A stretch of 64,000 nucleotides of DNA from Symsagittifera roscoffensis (Eukaryota; Xenacoelomorpha; Acoela; Convolutidae): positions 52,282,312 to 52,346,311 of the forward strand of contig NC_087066.1 of NCBI RefSeq assembly GCF_963678635.1, read 5' to 3'. The notes below the pieces were generated by a model. It saw nothing but the letters and a program-made list of their open reading frames with translations. It made no database searches and was not told the origin of the DNA. Position numbers and translations under genes: made by a program. Within the stretch, counting starts at the first letter, position 1. Each line of letters begins with the position of its first letter. This document shows, piece by piece, positions 51,801 to 54,039 of the stretch.

Positions 51801-54039
51801 CTTTTTTTTAGTTCAGTTCATTTCTTTTGAGGAAATAAAGGCAAACTCCAGTATCGAACAGGAAAAACGTAAAAATCTCAGAAAACTTGGATGAATTCTA
51901 GCTTCAAAAATGGATTTTTTTTCCTGAATTCCCAGAGGAACAAAAATTTTATTTTTGGTCCACTTTCATGTAAATGGGATGTTTTTAGGAAAAATGTAAC
52001 ATCGTAACAATTCCTTAAACATTAGAGAGCTTTACCGTGATATATTTTTCGAAATGTTAAATCTATTTTTTTTTTAGTTTCCTTGTTTTGTATGCATTTT
52101 TCACACTAATATCACACTATCTATTTGCTTTTTTATCAGTTCAAGTTCAAATAATTGTCTCAGTATTCTTTTGGGCTATCCGTTTTGGTTCCAGGAGAAC
52201 GTCAAGGCAGCTATAAGGGGGCAATAAAAGCTATATTGAGTGACCACATTCACGGTACCGGAAGAACTCACACGGATTTTGCGCTGGAGAAAACTCTGCA
52301 AATGATGGAGTCAGGCCAGAGCGGGTCTCGACTACATGATGCTACTGTCAGCAAAGTGGTCATAGTGTTAACTGATGGAATGTCAAGCAAGAAACATGCC
52401 ACTAAAATTGAACGCGACCAGTTTAACAAGGTGTGTCACTCGATGCTGAGATCTCCTAAACCAGCGGCGGTTTAAATCTAGGGTTTTTTCGAGGAGGAAT
52501 CCTTTTCCTATTCGCCCCACCTCACACGAGCATCAATTTTATGGTGTAACAAGTGTTATTAAAGGTTGTTTATAAAGACTAAACTTATTTGTCATGGCCT
52601 AACTAGTCTGCATGCCACTTTTCATACCAATCGGACAATGTGAACAAAAAATTTACTTTAAAAATTAGCACACGGGGAAGCGGATAGAAAAGAGCCCAAA
52701 ATTAGTATATATTGGCGCCGAAAGCGGCCTTAGAAAAACTTTAGTCGACCGAAAATGGATGTAATAAAGTAATACGAAAGGGGGCACCCTTCGATTGGTG
52801 AGTGGGTCAAATCCCTGAGGGGGATATCCCTAAAACCCCTTAAGGACACGGGTCATATCCAAAGTAGCGCATTTCAAGGGGAAGTTTTGAAAAAAAACAT
52901 ATATTTGATTTTTCTTTGGATTTGTTTGAGCTCTACGGAAACCTAGAAGCGTGTTTGACCATAATGACCGTGTTGTGAAATATTGTTATGCAGCTCTTCA
53001 ATGACAGTCACAACATTGCTTTTCAAGAGTTTCTTTGTTTGCTTTTTTTTTCTAATTAGTTTTTTTACCAATTCCCCTTTTTTGCCTTATGAGGGAAACT
53101 GTTGGCAGCGTAATTAAATATTTTTCCTTAAAAAGTCGAAATGACTCTTTTGAGTGGTTTTTTTTGGTATAGGGGATGCACCCAGGGGCGGATTTAGGAG
53201 GGGGGAGAGGTGGATGCTTTTTTCTCAGGGATGCGACCCCCTACCAACCCAAAGGTTCCCTTTTTTATACTATTCTGAGATATCCAAGTTTGGTGATGGA
53301 CCCTAAAATATTTCTAAAGTCGCCTTCATCGCCAATATATACTAATTTTCAGCGCGATTTTTTGGTCAAAATTTTCCAAAAACTGCCTAAAATGCCTTTT
53401 TTTGGCATTTTTTTCAAAATTTTGAATGCGGCGCTGAAAAATTGACCAAAATAAGGTCTTTTCAATGCTTTGGGAGAGCTCGGAAAACCAATTTAGTTGA
53501 CTTAAAAAATAAAGGTCGACAAAACTTTCAAAAATTTTTCGAAAATCCGCCCACCTCTTCGAGAAAATCCTAGATCCGCCCCCTGGATACACCATAGATT
53601 TTTTCAGAGATCAGTGTTGGGTCCAATTCTTTTTTTACTTCATATTACTGATCTGACTCTTTGTTTTTTGGTATCAAATACATCAGCTGGAATATTTTCT
53701 CGACTTCAAAAATGGAAAATTGAAAAAAAAAGTTATGTTATTTCTGAGTTGAACGACATTTTTAACTGCCTTTTGACTATGTTTTGTTTGTTGCAGTATC
53801 CACAGATCACGTTCTATGCCATTGGGACCAAAAAAAATGCGGATGACACCGAATTGAGGTACATAGCAGGGAGTGCAGACAGGGCTAGAAAGTACAAAAC
53901 AGTGAGTGAGTTCTCACGTGACCTTCAGGACATTGTGCAGATGACGTGCAAGAGTGTGGCCTTTGTTCCTACGAACTTCTCAGACGGCACCAGCACCAGT
54001 GTGTATTACGACTACAAGTTCAAATTATCCCAGCCAAAG
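17461..54039 (+). CDS. Large SLT-like/vWA extracellular gene (composite of 8 exons, 3' end not found)
   Basis: I joined exons at 17461-17544, 19494-19627, 25510-25768, 26458-26493, 26558-26568 (tentative), 48766-49058, 52195-52430 and 53797-54039. Intron phases are 0, 2, 0, 0, 2, 1 and 0, and the total is 432 codons with no stop. Residues 1-28 are basic and then hydrophobic; with exon 2 they form a signal peptide or type II anchor. Residues ~55-170 resemble an uncharacterised lysozyme/transglycosylase-like region that I recall from vWA proteins of invertebrates: 'SKLFELHYFILNRLAF', then 'GGGMFMITPEMFYKAQ'. A vWA domain follows from ~209 with a full MIDAS: DDSGS, TxT in 'GRTHTDFAL', and 'VLTDG'. 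The expected role is secreted or surface adhesion or matrix interaction, by analogy. The reading is still open at 54039. Confidence 0.6.
17573..17792. mobile_element. hAT-like MITE with exact 8-bp TSD (family GGCTCTTTTCCAG)
   Basis: TIRs are GGCTCTTTTCCAGTC... and ...AAACTGGAAAAGAGCC, flanked by exact 8-bp duplications, aatttttc at 17565-17572 and 17793-17800. A C-run lies just inside the left end. The interior includes 'cgtgtcagcgtgaacaggtg', shared with 21780-22006 and 20985-21030. It is inserted in intron 1, 28 bp after exon 1. Confidence 0.88.
17930..18140. repeat. Dispersed repeat fragment ('tatttcgcgctattaacgcg' family)
   Basis: Contains 'gcgatatatttcgcgctatt', 'aacgcgtaagg', 'gatttaatcc' and 'aaatcgttc-aaattggtt'. 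The same blocks recur at 18840-18965 and 54220-54350 and, more diverged, at 55240-55340 and 56090-56250. Confidence 0.6.
18187..18570. mobile_element. TIR element, CAACAGTGC-GAAGTACAAC family, copy 1
   Basis: The left end 'ggggcgcgttcaacagtgct' and the right end ('cggcactgttgcactgtccc') are inverted. It is diverged from the cleaner copy at 24147-24533. Confidence 0.6.
18590..18965. repeat. Dispersed repeat ('cattcagggctttg-cctgat' family)
   Basis: Contains 'gaacattcagggctttgtcc', 'gttccgactttcg', 'ctcggg-ggttttttt' and 'caattaacgac-gata', in this order. Other copies are at 54040-54610, 55330-55625, 55895-56400 and 56490-56560. Confidence 0.6.
19103..19314. mobile_element. hAT-like MITE with exact 8-bp TSD
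   Basis: Left TIR GGCACTTTTCCAGTTC (one base off the family), right TIR GGACTGGAAAAGAGCC, with TSD caataaca at 19095-19102 and 19315-19322. The interior 'aatgcgtgattttacgctgt' and 'gttcaccacgcc' are shared with 22007-22202 (reverse orientation) and 22864-23075. Confidence 0.88.
19494..19627 (+). CDS. SLT/vWA gene, exon 2
   Basis: Acceptor ACTGATTTAG at 19493, donor GAACT|GTAAGA, 134 bp, entering in phase 0 and leaving in phase 2. It reads ALVCVQLQWVWVGAIKDL, then 'KPDAQGCQVAAAVIQRIEAS' and KLFE. GC content is sharply above the flanks. An alternative start after GTGTGCAG at 19511 is also in frame. The exit phase matches the entry of 25510-25768. Confidence 0.65.
19812..20886. mobile_element. 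ATAATCGATTATAAT element, copy A
   Basis: Starts 'tccgcatccaagtttaggcg' followed by 'taaataatcgattataacgg' and ends 'gcgattattaacgctcgaa' then 'attgggtgtggg'. The ends are inverted and match copy C. The core contains 'aagaaactttctaaaagag', 'cactttggttcatctgaaca' and 'atgcatcacaaaacaactct'. Many ATAATCGATTAT units flank the core. It carries a nested MITE at 20024-20166. Confidence 0.75.
20024..20166. mobile_element. Nested MITE, 143 bp (GGCTCTTTTTC family)
   Basis: TIRs are GGCTCTTTTTCTTTTTCCC and GGGGAGGAAAAGGAAAAAG-AGCC, with flanking 8-mers caaagcta and caaaacta (one mismatch). It is inserted inside the larger element A, so it is younger. Related copies occur at 22444-22645, 23475-23679 and 52488-52696. 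Confidence 0.7.
20887..21779. other. Intron sequence, no exon seen
   Basis: Holds partial copies of the GGCTCTTTTCCAG MITE families (for example right ends at 21085-21115, 21243-21270 and 21370-21390). The rest is AT-rich and unassigned. Confidence 0.4.
21780..22006. mobile_element. hAT-like MITE (GGCTCTTTTCCAG), copy in a cluster
   Basis: Both TIRs are intact (GGCTCTTTTCCAGTCCC and GGAAACTGGAAAAGAGCC), with a C-run inside the left end and an interior like 17573-17792. It abuts other family members on both sides, so no TSD can be read. Confidence 0.75.
22007..22202. mobile_element. hAT-like MITE, truncated at left
   Basis: The right TIR GGGAACTGGAAAAGAGCC is intact. The interior matches 19103-19314 in the opposite orientation. 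The left TIR was lost at the junction with the preceding copy. A further partial copy starts at 22202 (GGCTCTTTTCTACTCCCC). Confidence 0.65.
22444..22645. mobile_element. MITE, GGCTCTTTTTC family
   Basis: The left end 'ggctctttttctttttttcc' and the right end 'ggggaaggaaaaacagcc' are inverted. The interior contains 'gatccgaatgatatgaaaat', shared with 20024-20166 and 52488-52696. Confidence 0.6.
22864..23075. mobile_element. hAT-like MITE with exact 8-bp TSD
   Basis: Left TIR GGCTCTTTTCCAGTCCCCC, right TIR GGGGAACTGGAAAACAGCC, with exact duplications aaaatgat at 22856-22863 and 23076-23083. It is the same subfamily as 19103-19314. Confidence 0.9.
23475..23679. mobile_element. MITE with exact 8-bp TSD (GGCTCTTTTTC family, edge base changed)
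   Basis: Ends GACTCTTTTTACTTCCCC and GGAGGAGGAAAAGGAGCC, with TSD ttaattcg at 23467-23474 and 23680-23687. The interior is 'gacaaacacattt' and 'accttataaagccactcgtt'. Confidence 0.8.
24147..24533. mobile_element. TIR element, CAACAGTGCCGAAGTACAAC family, copy 2
   Basis: The left arm 'caacagtgccgaagtacaac', then 'agtgccgaaa', is mirrored at the right ('gtacttcggcactgttgtac'). The right arm also carries two further 'cggcactgttgaacaaag' units, so the terminal unit is repeated. The flanks are gaatttttg and aaatttttg, consistent with an 8-bp duplication offset by one base. No coding sequence is seen in it. Confidence 0.75.
24540..25509. other. Intron sequence, no exon seen
   Basis: AT-rich. 24950-25160 resembles a degenerate member of the MITE families ('ttttcactccccgcatttga' to 'gtggggatagtgag'). 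Confidence 0.4.
25510..25768 (+). CDS. SLT/vWA gene, exon 3
   Basis: Acceptor TTGCTTCATAG, donor ATACAG|GTACGC, 259 bp, phase 2 in and phase 0 out. It encodes 'HYFILNRLAFLFEFGKS', 'GQGGGMFMITPEMFYKAQNG', 'CVDYASMPYEKINIPINSAL' and TLMILIQ. Its GC and codon use stand out strongly. The 'hydrophobic-E ... GGG-M-I' layout recalls the catalytic Glu and substrate-cleft strand of SLT/lysozyme folds. A catalytic assignment would be speculative. Confidence 0.75.
26020..26300. repeat. Dispersed 'ccagttttctcaag / cgaaagctgaa' repeat
   Basis: The order 'agatttccaccggaat', 'gatccagttttctcaagt', 'ggttaattttatcaaaaaag', 'gccaattataaattg', 'ttgaaattcgaaagctgaa' is shared with 9880-10080, 27190-27440, 50520-50830 and 63470-63780. 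Its nature is unknown; the copies are diverged, so it is an old family. Confidence 0.6.
26458..26493 (+). CDS. SLT/vWA gene, exon 4 (36 nt)
   Basis: A small exon with a very good acceptor (TTTTGTTTAG) and donor (GAG|GTCAGT), phase 0 on both sides, coding MKGNAPMRYEIE. It sits 0.7 kb after exon 3, as expected for one gene. Confidence 0.6.
26558..26568 (+). CDS. Tentative 11-nt microexon of the SLT/vWA gene
   Basis: CATCCCCTCCT lies between TTTTCCAG and GTAACA, 64 bp after exon 4. Exon 4 exits in phase 0 but exon 48766-49058 enters in phase 2, so a piece of 3n+2 nt is required. This segment supplies exactly that (His-Pro-Leu plus two bases). Its small size makes it tentative. Confidence 0.3.
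26569..29235. repeat. Intron with degenerate repeats, no exon seen
   Basis: 27060-27440 is a copy of the 'gatccagtttccttaatttg ... cgattggctatgtt' family. 28010-28690 carries diverged repeats built on 'gcgaacc-actt', 'catagcttg' and 'gcttgcttagaaaa', matched again at 59150-59500. 28770-28880 has short repeats of 'cataggacaagtt'. Confidence 0.5.
29236..29241 (-). promoter_or_regulatory. Poly(A) signal AATAAA of the RING-MATH gene
   Basis: The plus strand reads TTTATT, 52 bp past the stop codon at 29293 in the direction of transcription. Confidence 0.5.
29293..30159 (-). CDS. RING finger-MATH domain protein (TRAF/TRIM37-like), intronless
   Basis: An intact 288-codon frame. Residues 3-46 form a RING: CPIC, then C18-G-H20, C23, C29, and CAVC at 43-46. 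C23 and C29 are separated by five residues (GPPRT) instead of the usual two. A helical, probably coiled-coil stretch spans ~75-135 ('SINEKKTKLAQIERQKSLI'). A MATH domain spans ~155-288 with typical 'EWGPGLHKFVHWDFLRD' and the terminal 'NNSVTFEVYIEYL'. Such proteins are usually E3 ubiquitin ligases whose MATH domain binds substrates or receptors. The ATG at 30159 is preceded in frame by TAA eight codons upstream. An AATAAA follows the stop. It lies antisense in the 22-kb intron of the SLT/vWA gene. The intact frame among decayed repeats argues that it is functional, perhaps a retrocopy. Confidence 0.85.
   Translation of the reverse strand: MNCPICLEVLYNLHALSCGHSYCGPPRTCLNTLKHNNGRATKCAVCSTVIQVKVSDLKPLYGVREVLNEISDETHYMEKATALLPYLGNIATQISEADKEIRSINEKKTKLAQIERQKSLITQFAERKATLTPELKILLDSGCLELVRPSYRNEVKNLTFQRTINDLSSVFSGFQESEKYHYGGFLFDISLAYLERDGENWVGAYLNIDLATTRPTHLEIDGSFQAVILSSDPVKNTKFSGKLQKTKEWGPGLHKFVHWDFLRDRSNGFISTNNSVTFEVYIEYLRIV
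30160..30954. other. No gene seen
   Basis: 30230-30300 has 'gcggatttaggggaag' and 'ctcaagggttcgacccactc', fragments related to the hAT element ends at 53183 and to 52790-52820. The rest is AT-rich, with a 118-codon minus-strand open frame of low-complexity composition that I do not support. Confidence 0.4.
30955..31220. mobile_element. ATAATCGATTATAAT element, copy D, left half
   Basis: Begins 'acccgcactcagtaaaaaca' and contains repeated ATAATCGATTA and TATAAT units. The right half is 43773-44165, whose end is the inverted 'acccgcattcagtacaaaga'. The 12.5 kb in between is a copia element that itself holds a BEL element. Confidence 0.75.
31221..31243 (+). repeat. Left flanking repeat of the copia insertion
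   Basis: 'gtaaataagggatgattaat' plus aag, directly repeated with a few changes at 43749-43772 on the far side of the copia element. It is much longer than a normal 5-bp copia TSD. Confidence 0.6.
31244..31460 (-). repeat. Copia 3' LTR (217 bp)
   Basis: On the minus strand it begins TATTGGTGATTTTTCC and ends ...TTATTAATAACA. It differs from the 5' LTR at roughly ten positions. The usual initial TG is TA in both LTRs. Confidence 0.8.
31475..32984 (-). pseudogene. Copia reverse transcriptase and RNase H, broken
   Basis: Reads copia RT from 'KPIGSRWHIALKYGPNG' through 'LDIKTAYLNAKLDEEI' and 'SLYGLKQSGRNWHR'. The catalytic region is C-stop-WVDD: an in-frame TAG at about 32446, with Trp in place of the usual Tyr before VDD. 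RNase H includes 'SYSDADWAG' and 'EIFVDNQACIALSKH', with an in-frame TAA within the AEAEY motif (about 31789). A frameshift near 31635 is followed by the typical end 'ADALTKNLGK' and a stop at 31475. Another frameshift lies at about 32730. It would have copied the element's RNA; it is dead now. Confidence 0.85.
33008..34380 (-). pseudogene. Copia aspartic protease and integrase, broken
   Basis: Protease: 'VVDSGATSNMI' (active-site DSG) near 34355. Integrase zinc-binding part: 'LKQWHRRMGHNNYKDL' followed by C-x-x-x-x-C (ETLVK between) after a frameshift at about 33862. The core DDE is intact: D in 'FVHTDILGP', D in 'LVSDGAGEYTG', E in 'TPQENGKIERVWG'. The C-terminal part runs out of frame near 33008. 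Confidence 0.85.
34400..35243 (-). pseudogene. Copia gag, broken
   Basis: Starts at ATG 35243 ('MSKTDRIVFSG'), with frameshifts near 35160 and 34895. The middle part (34885-34643) has the UBN2-like 'ILKGLPKQLE' signature. Two CCHC knuckles follow: C-x2-C-x4-H-type 'CFKCHKTRH' with an in-frame TAG inside it (~34580), and an intact 'CYECKEFGHIAKYC' (~34490). Confidence 0.8.
35244..35961. other. Copia leader, distal part, with TA repeats and ~45-bp tandem repeats
   Basis: Non-coding leader between gag and the BEL insertion. It contains (TA)n at about 35528-35600. From 35770 to 35966 there are several units of 'ttgtgtt-ccctgcttctgtc' type, each about 45 bp, continuing across the BEL element at 43274-43400. 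Confidence 0.6.
35528..35600. repeat. (TA)n microsatellite, two runs
   Basis: Two TA runs, 35528-35550 and about 35562-35600, separated by 'tagcaaaatagaagttttac'. They lie within the copia leader. Confidence 0.85.
35967..36480 (-). repeat. BEL 3' LTR (514 bp)
   Basis: Contains the tRNA-like module (36375-36445), a T-run just after it on the minus strand, and a short TA tract at 36068-36080 that is much longer in the other LTR. Confidence 0.92.
36375..36445 (-). promoter_or_regulatory. tRNA-like Pol III module in the BEL 3' LTR
   Basis: On the minus strand the A box TAGTCTAGCGG (36428-36438) and a perfect B box GGTTCGAATCC (36385-36395) lie 32 nt apart, and a run of seven T follows at about 36364-36370. 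D-arm-like and T-arm-like parts are recognisable and the anticodon-arm region pairs as GACCT/AGGTC. The acceptor arms (GACCAGA and TCATTCC) do not pair, so this is not a working tRNA gene. It looks tRNA-derived, closest in the T arm to tRNA-Glu-type sequences. Confidence 0.65.
36481..36496 (-). promoter_or_regulatory. BEL polypurine tract (candidate)
   Basis: The minus strand reads GGGGCCCGAGGA directly before the 3' LTR. It is where plus-strand priming should start, though two pyrimidine interruptions make it a poor tract. Confidence 0.45.
36485..37323 (-). pseudogene. BEL integrase, core deleted
   Basis: The N-terminal zinc region is present ('HPLVKLFVAHQHNKHEHQS' ... 'NIELDCKNCRKRK'), followed by the start of the core ('NNCGVDYFRPFHV') and 'VHLFEVVPSMDSSTC' in another frame. 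The sequence then jumps, near 36720, to the C-terminal domain: 'LKAGDLVWIVEDRSPRG' and 'TRPLVKLAPVL', which is the DUF5641-type end. The stretch that should hold the second Asp and the Glu of the DDE triad is missing, a loss of roughly 150-200 residues by family comparison. Frameshifts flank the deletion. Confidence 0.8.
37391..37941 (-). pseudogene. BEL RNase H and connection region, frameshifted
   Basis: Contains 'SIPKLELQASLLATRL', the RNase H Asp in 'FMWTDSTTVLQWLHS', and then, one frame over from about 37715, 'TESNPADTGTRG' and 'GPSFLR', the standard BEL/Pao sequence between RNase H and integrase. Confidence 0.85.
37923..39128 (-). pseudogene. BEL reverse transcriptase
   Basis: In the same frame as gag-protease after an in-frame TAA (39129-39131). 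Motifs: '[20 protein letters not shown]', 'DIEGMFLQV', 'NFGARDSPACANFALQ' and the catalytic 'FYMDDYLD', intact. The beginning of RNase H ('FGDSSQEVFCAVGF') is present before a frameshift at about 37985. RT itself has no visible lethal change apart from the upstream stops. Confidence 0.88.
39129..41771 (-). pseudogene. BEL gag and aspartic protease, one internal stop
   Basis: The frame opens with MDDDSDIDTDINK at 41771 and runs through a long Pro/Thr-rich stretch with a polyproline patch. It meets an in-frame TAA (41064-41066), then continues in the same frame to 39129. Gag core: 'CPFQWFEWIGQFRSAVD'. Zinc-binding: 'CSVCKGKHSIFKC', then 'CFSCFQGNHMFRKC'. Protease: 'LCDTACSYSCIS', where the usual D-T/S-G is D-T-A, followed by 'MILGQDADEYI'. 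The length and order suit a BEL/Pao gag-pro. DTA instead of DTG may be a late mutation. Confidence 0.85.
41772..42724 (-). other. BEL 5' leader
   Basis: Non-coding between the 5' LTR and gag. T-rich patches on the plus strand at 42060-42240 look low-complexity. Confidence 0.6.
42705..42724 (-). promoter_or_regulatory. BEL primer-binding site (candidate)
   Basis: Directly after the 5' LTR the minus strand reads TGGTCCGCCGACAATCG. The TGG complements the CCA end of a tRNA. The donor tRNA could not be named. Confidence 0.6.
42821..42878. repeat. (TA)n microsatellite inside the BEL 5' LTR
   Basis: An uninterrupted TA run of about 58 bp, against about 13 bp at the same position of the other LTR. 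Confidence 0.95.
43168..43238 (-). promoter_or_regulatory. tRNA-like Pol III module in the BEL 5' LTR
   Basis: The same 71-nt module as in the 3' LTR. The A box is intact (TAGTCTAGCGG), but the B box has decayed to AGTTCAAATCC, and a run of six T follows. Several changes fall in the anticodon-arm region while the GACCT/AGGTC pairing is kept. Confidence 0.6.
43279..43530. other. Copia leader, proximal part
   Basis: Leader between the BEL insertion and the copia 5' LTR; contains the PBS and further ~45-bp repeat units. The minus-strand open frame here is not supported as a gene. Confidence 0.55.
43492..43505 (-). promoter_or_regulatory. Copia PBS: initiator tRNA-Met anticodon arm
   Basis: The minus strand reads GGTTATGGGCCCAG, complementary to the anticodon stem-loop of initiator tRNA-Met. 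This is the half-tRNA primer site known from Drosophila copia. It lies 25 nt inside the 5' LTR rather than directly beside it. Confidence 0.85.
43531..43748 (-). repeat. Copia 5' LTR (218 bp)
   Basis: Begins TATTGGTGATTTTTCC and ends AATCAACA on the minus strand; matches 31244-31460 over its length. Confidence 0.8.
43773..44165. mobile_element. ATAATCGATTATAAT element, copy D, right half
   Basis: Contains 'cagtaaacagt' short repeats at 43800-43870, then ATAATGG and ATCGATTATAAT units, and ends 'tactgaatgcgggt', the inverse of the left end at 30955. Confidence 0.75.
44166..45999. other. Intron sequence, no exon seen
   Basis: 45170-45310 is dense in CTTGCAA/TTGCAAG words (see findings). 45640-45930 holds a fragment of the 'gaggccaaactg ... 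gcggattccgc' family. Confidence 0.45.
46000..46985. mobile_element. TIR element, GGTTGACC family, second copy
   Basis: The right end 'ttggtgtatggaggtcaacc' matches 17161-17184. Interior blocks 'ttacaatgcat-gaaa', 'gcatgcaaaa-ttttttt' and 'cgaaattcgatttgcg' follow the order in the first copy. The left end is degenerate ('tttgaccgacc'). Confidence 0.6.
47090..47895. repeat. Degenerate minisatellite, unit ~cgaaacataaagtcgaacac
   Basis: About 800 bp made of variants of 'cataaagtcgaacacaa' and 'gtcggtcgaaac' with a 13-30 bp rhythm. TCGA occurs dozens of times. The block ends abruptly at both sides. Minus-strand open frames within it are repeat by-products. Confidence 0.85.
47896..48765. other. 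Intron sequence, no exon seen
   Basis: 48490-48720 is somewhat GC-richer, but I found no frame with matching splice sites. Confidence 0.35.
48766..49058 (+). CDS. SLT/vWA gene, exon with vWA MIDAS DxSxS
   Basis: Acceptor TTGTGTTTTAG, donor AAACG|GTTAGA, 293 bp, phase 2 in and phase 1 out. It starts 'SHFYKMYVQYAREFDSK', has a C-x2-C pair, then the first vWA strand 'GTDLVFVIDDSGSISSS', helix 1 and strand 2 ('QMRVSLTFFSS'). Confidence 0.85.
49059..52194. other. Intron between vWA exons; repeats
   Basis: ATAATCGATTATAAT-type units lie at 49630-49830 and 50985-51165 without clear element ends. 49880-50160 is G-rich with a 'ggtggggtggtg' core. Copies of the 'cgattgg-aatgtt' dispersed family lie at 50430-50830 (with an internal duplicate at 50740-50820) and 51440-51660. 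Confidence 0.5.
52195..52430 (+). CDS. SLT/vWA gene, exon with vWA Thr and TDG motifs
   Basis: Acceptor TTTGGTTCCAG, donor AACAAG|GTGTGT, 236 bp, phase 1 in and phase 0 out. It reads 'GSYKGAIKAIL', 'GTGRTHTDFALEKTL' (MIDAS Thr) and 'VSKVVIVLTDGMSSK' (MIDAS Asp). Confidence 0.85.
52488..52696. mobile_element. MITE, GGCTCTTTTTC family (diverged ends)
   Basis: The left part 'ccttttcctattcgcccc' and the right end 'ggatagaaaagagcc' are inverted. The interior 'taccaatcggacaatgtgaa' is the family core. Confidence 0.55.
53183..53585. mobile_element. hAT-type MITE, 403 bp (CAGGGGCGGAT)
   Basis: The left end CAGGGGCGGATTTAGGA is mirrored by the right end TCCTAGATCCGCCCCCTG. Flanking 8-mers are gatgcacc (53175-53182) and gatacacc (53586-53593), one mismatch. 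CAGGGGCGGAT TIRs are a well-known hAT signature. The interior is T/A-rich and non-coding. Confidence 0.85.
53797..54039 (+). CDS. SLT/vWA gene, exon with the end of the vWA domain
   Basis: Acceptor TTTGTTTGTTGCAG, donor CCAAAG|GTAATT, 243 bp, phase 0 on both sides. It reads 'YPQITFYAIGTKKNADDTEL' and 'ELRYIAGSA' (vWA strand 5 and helix), then 'VSEFSRDLQDIVQMTC' at the domain end, and about 25 further residues into the next region. Confidence 0.85.
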
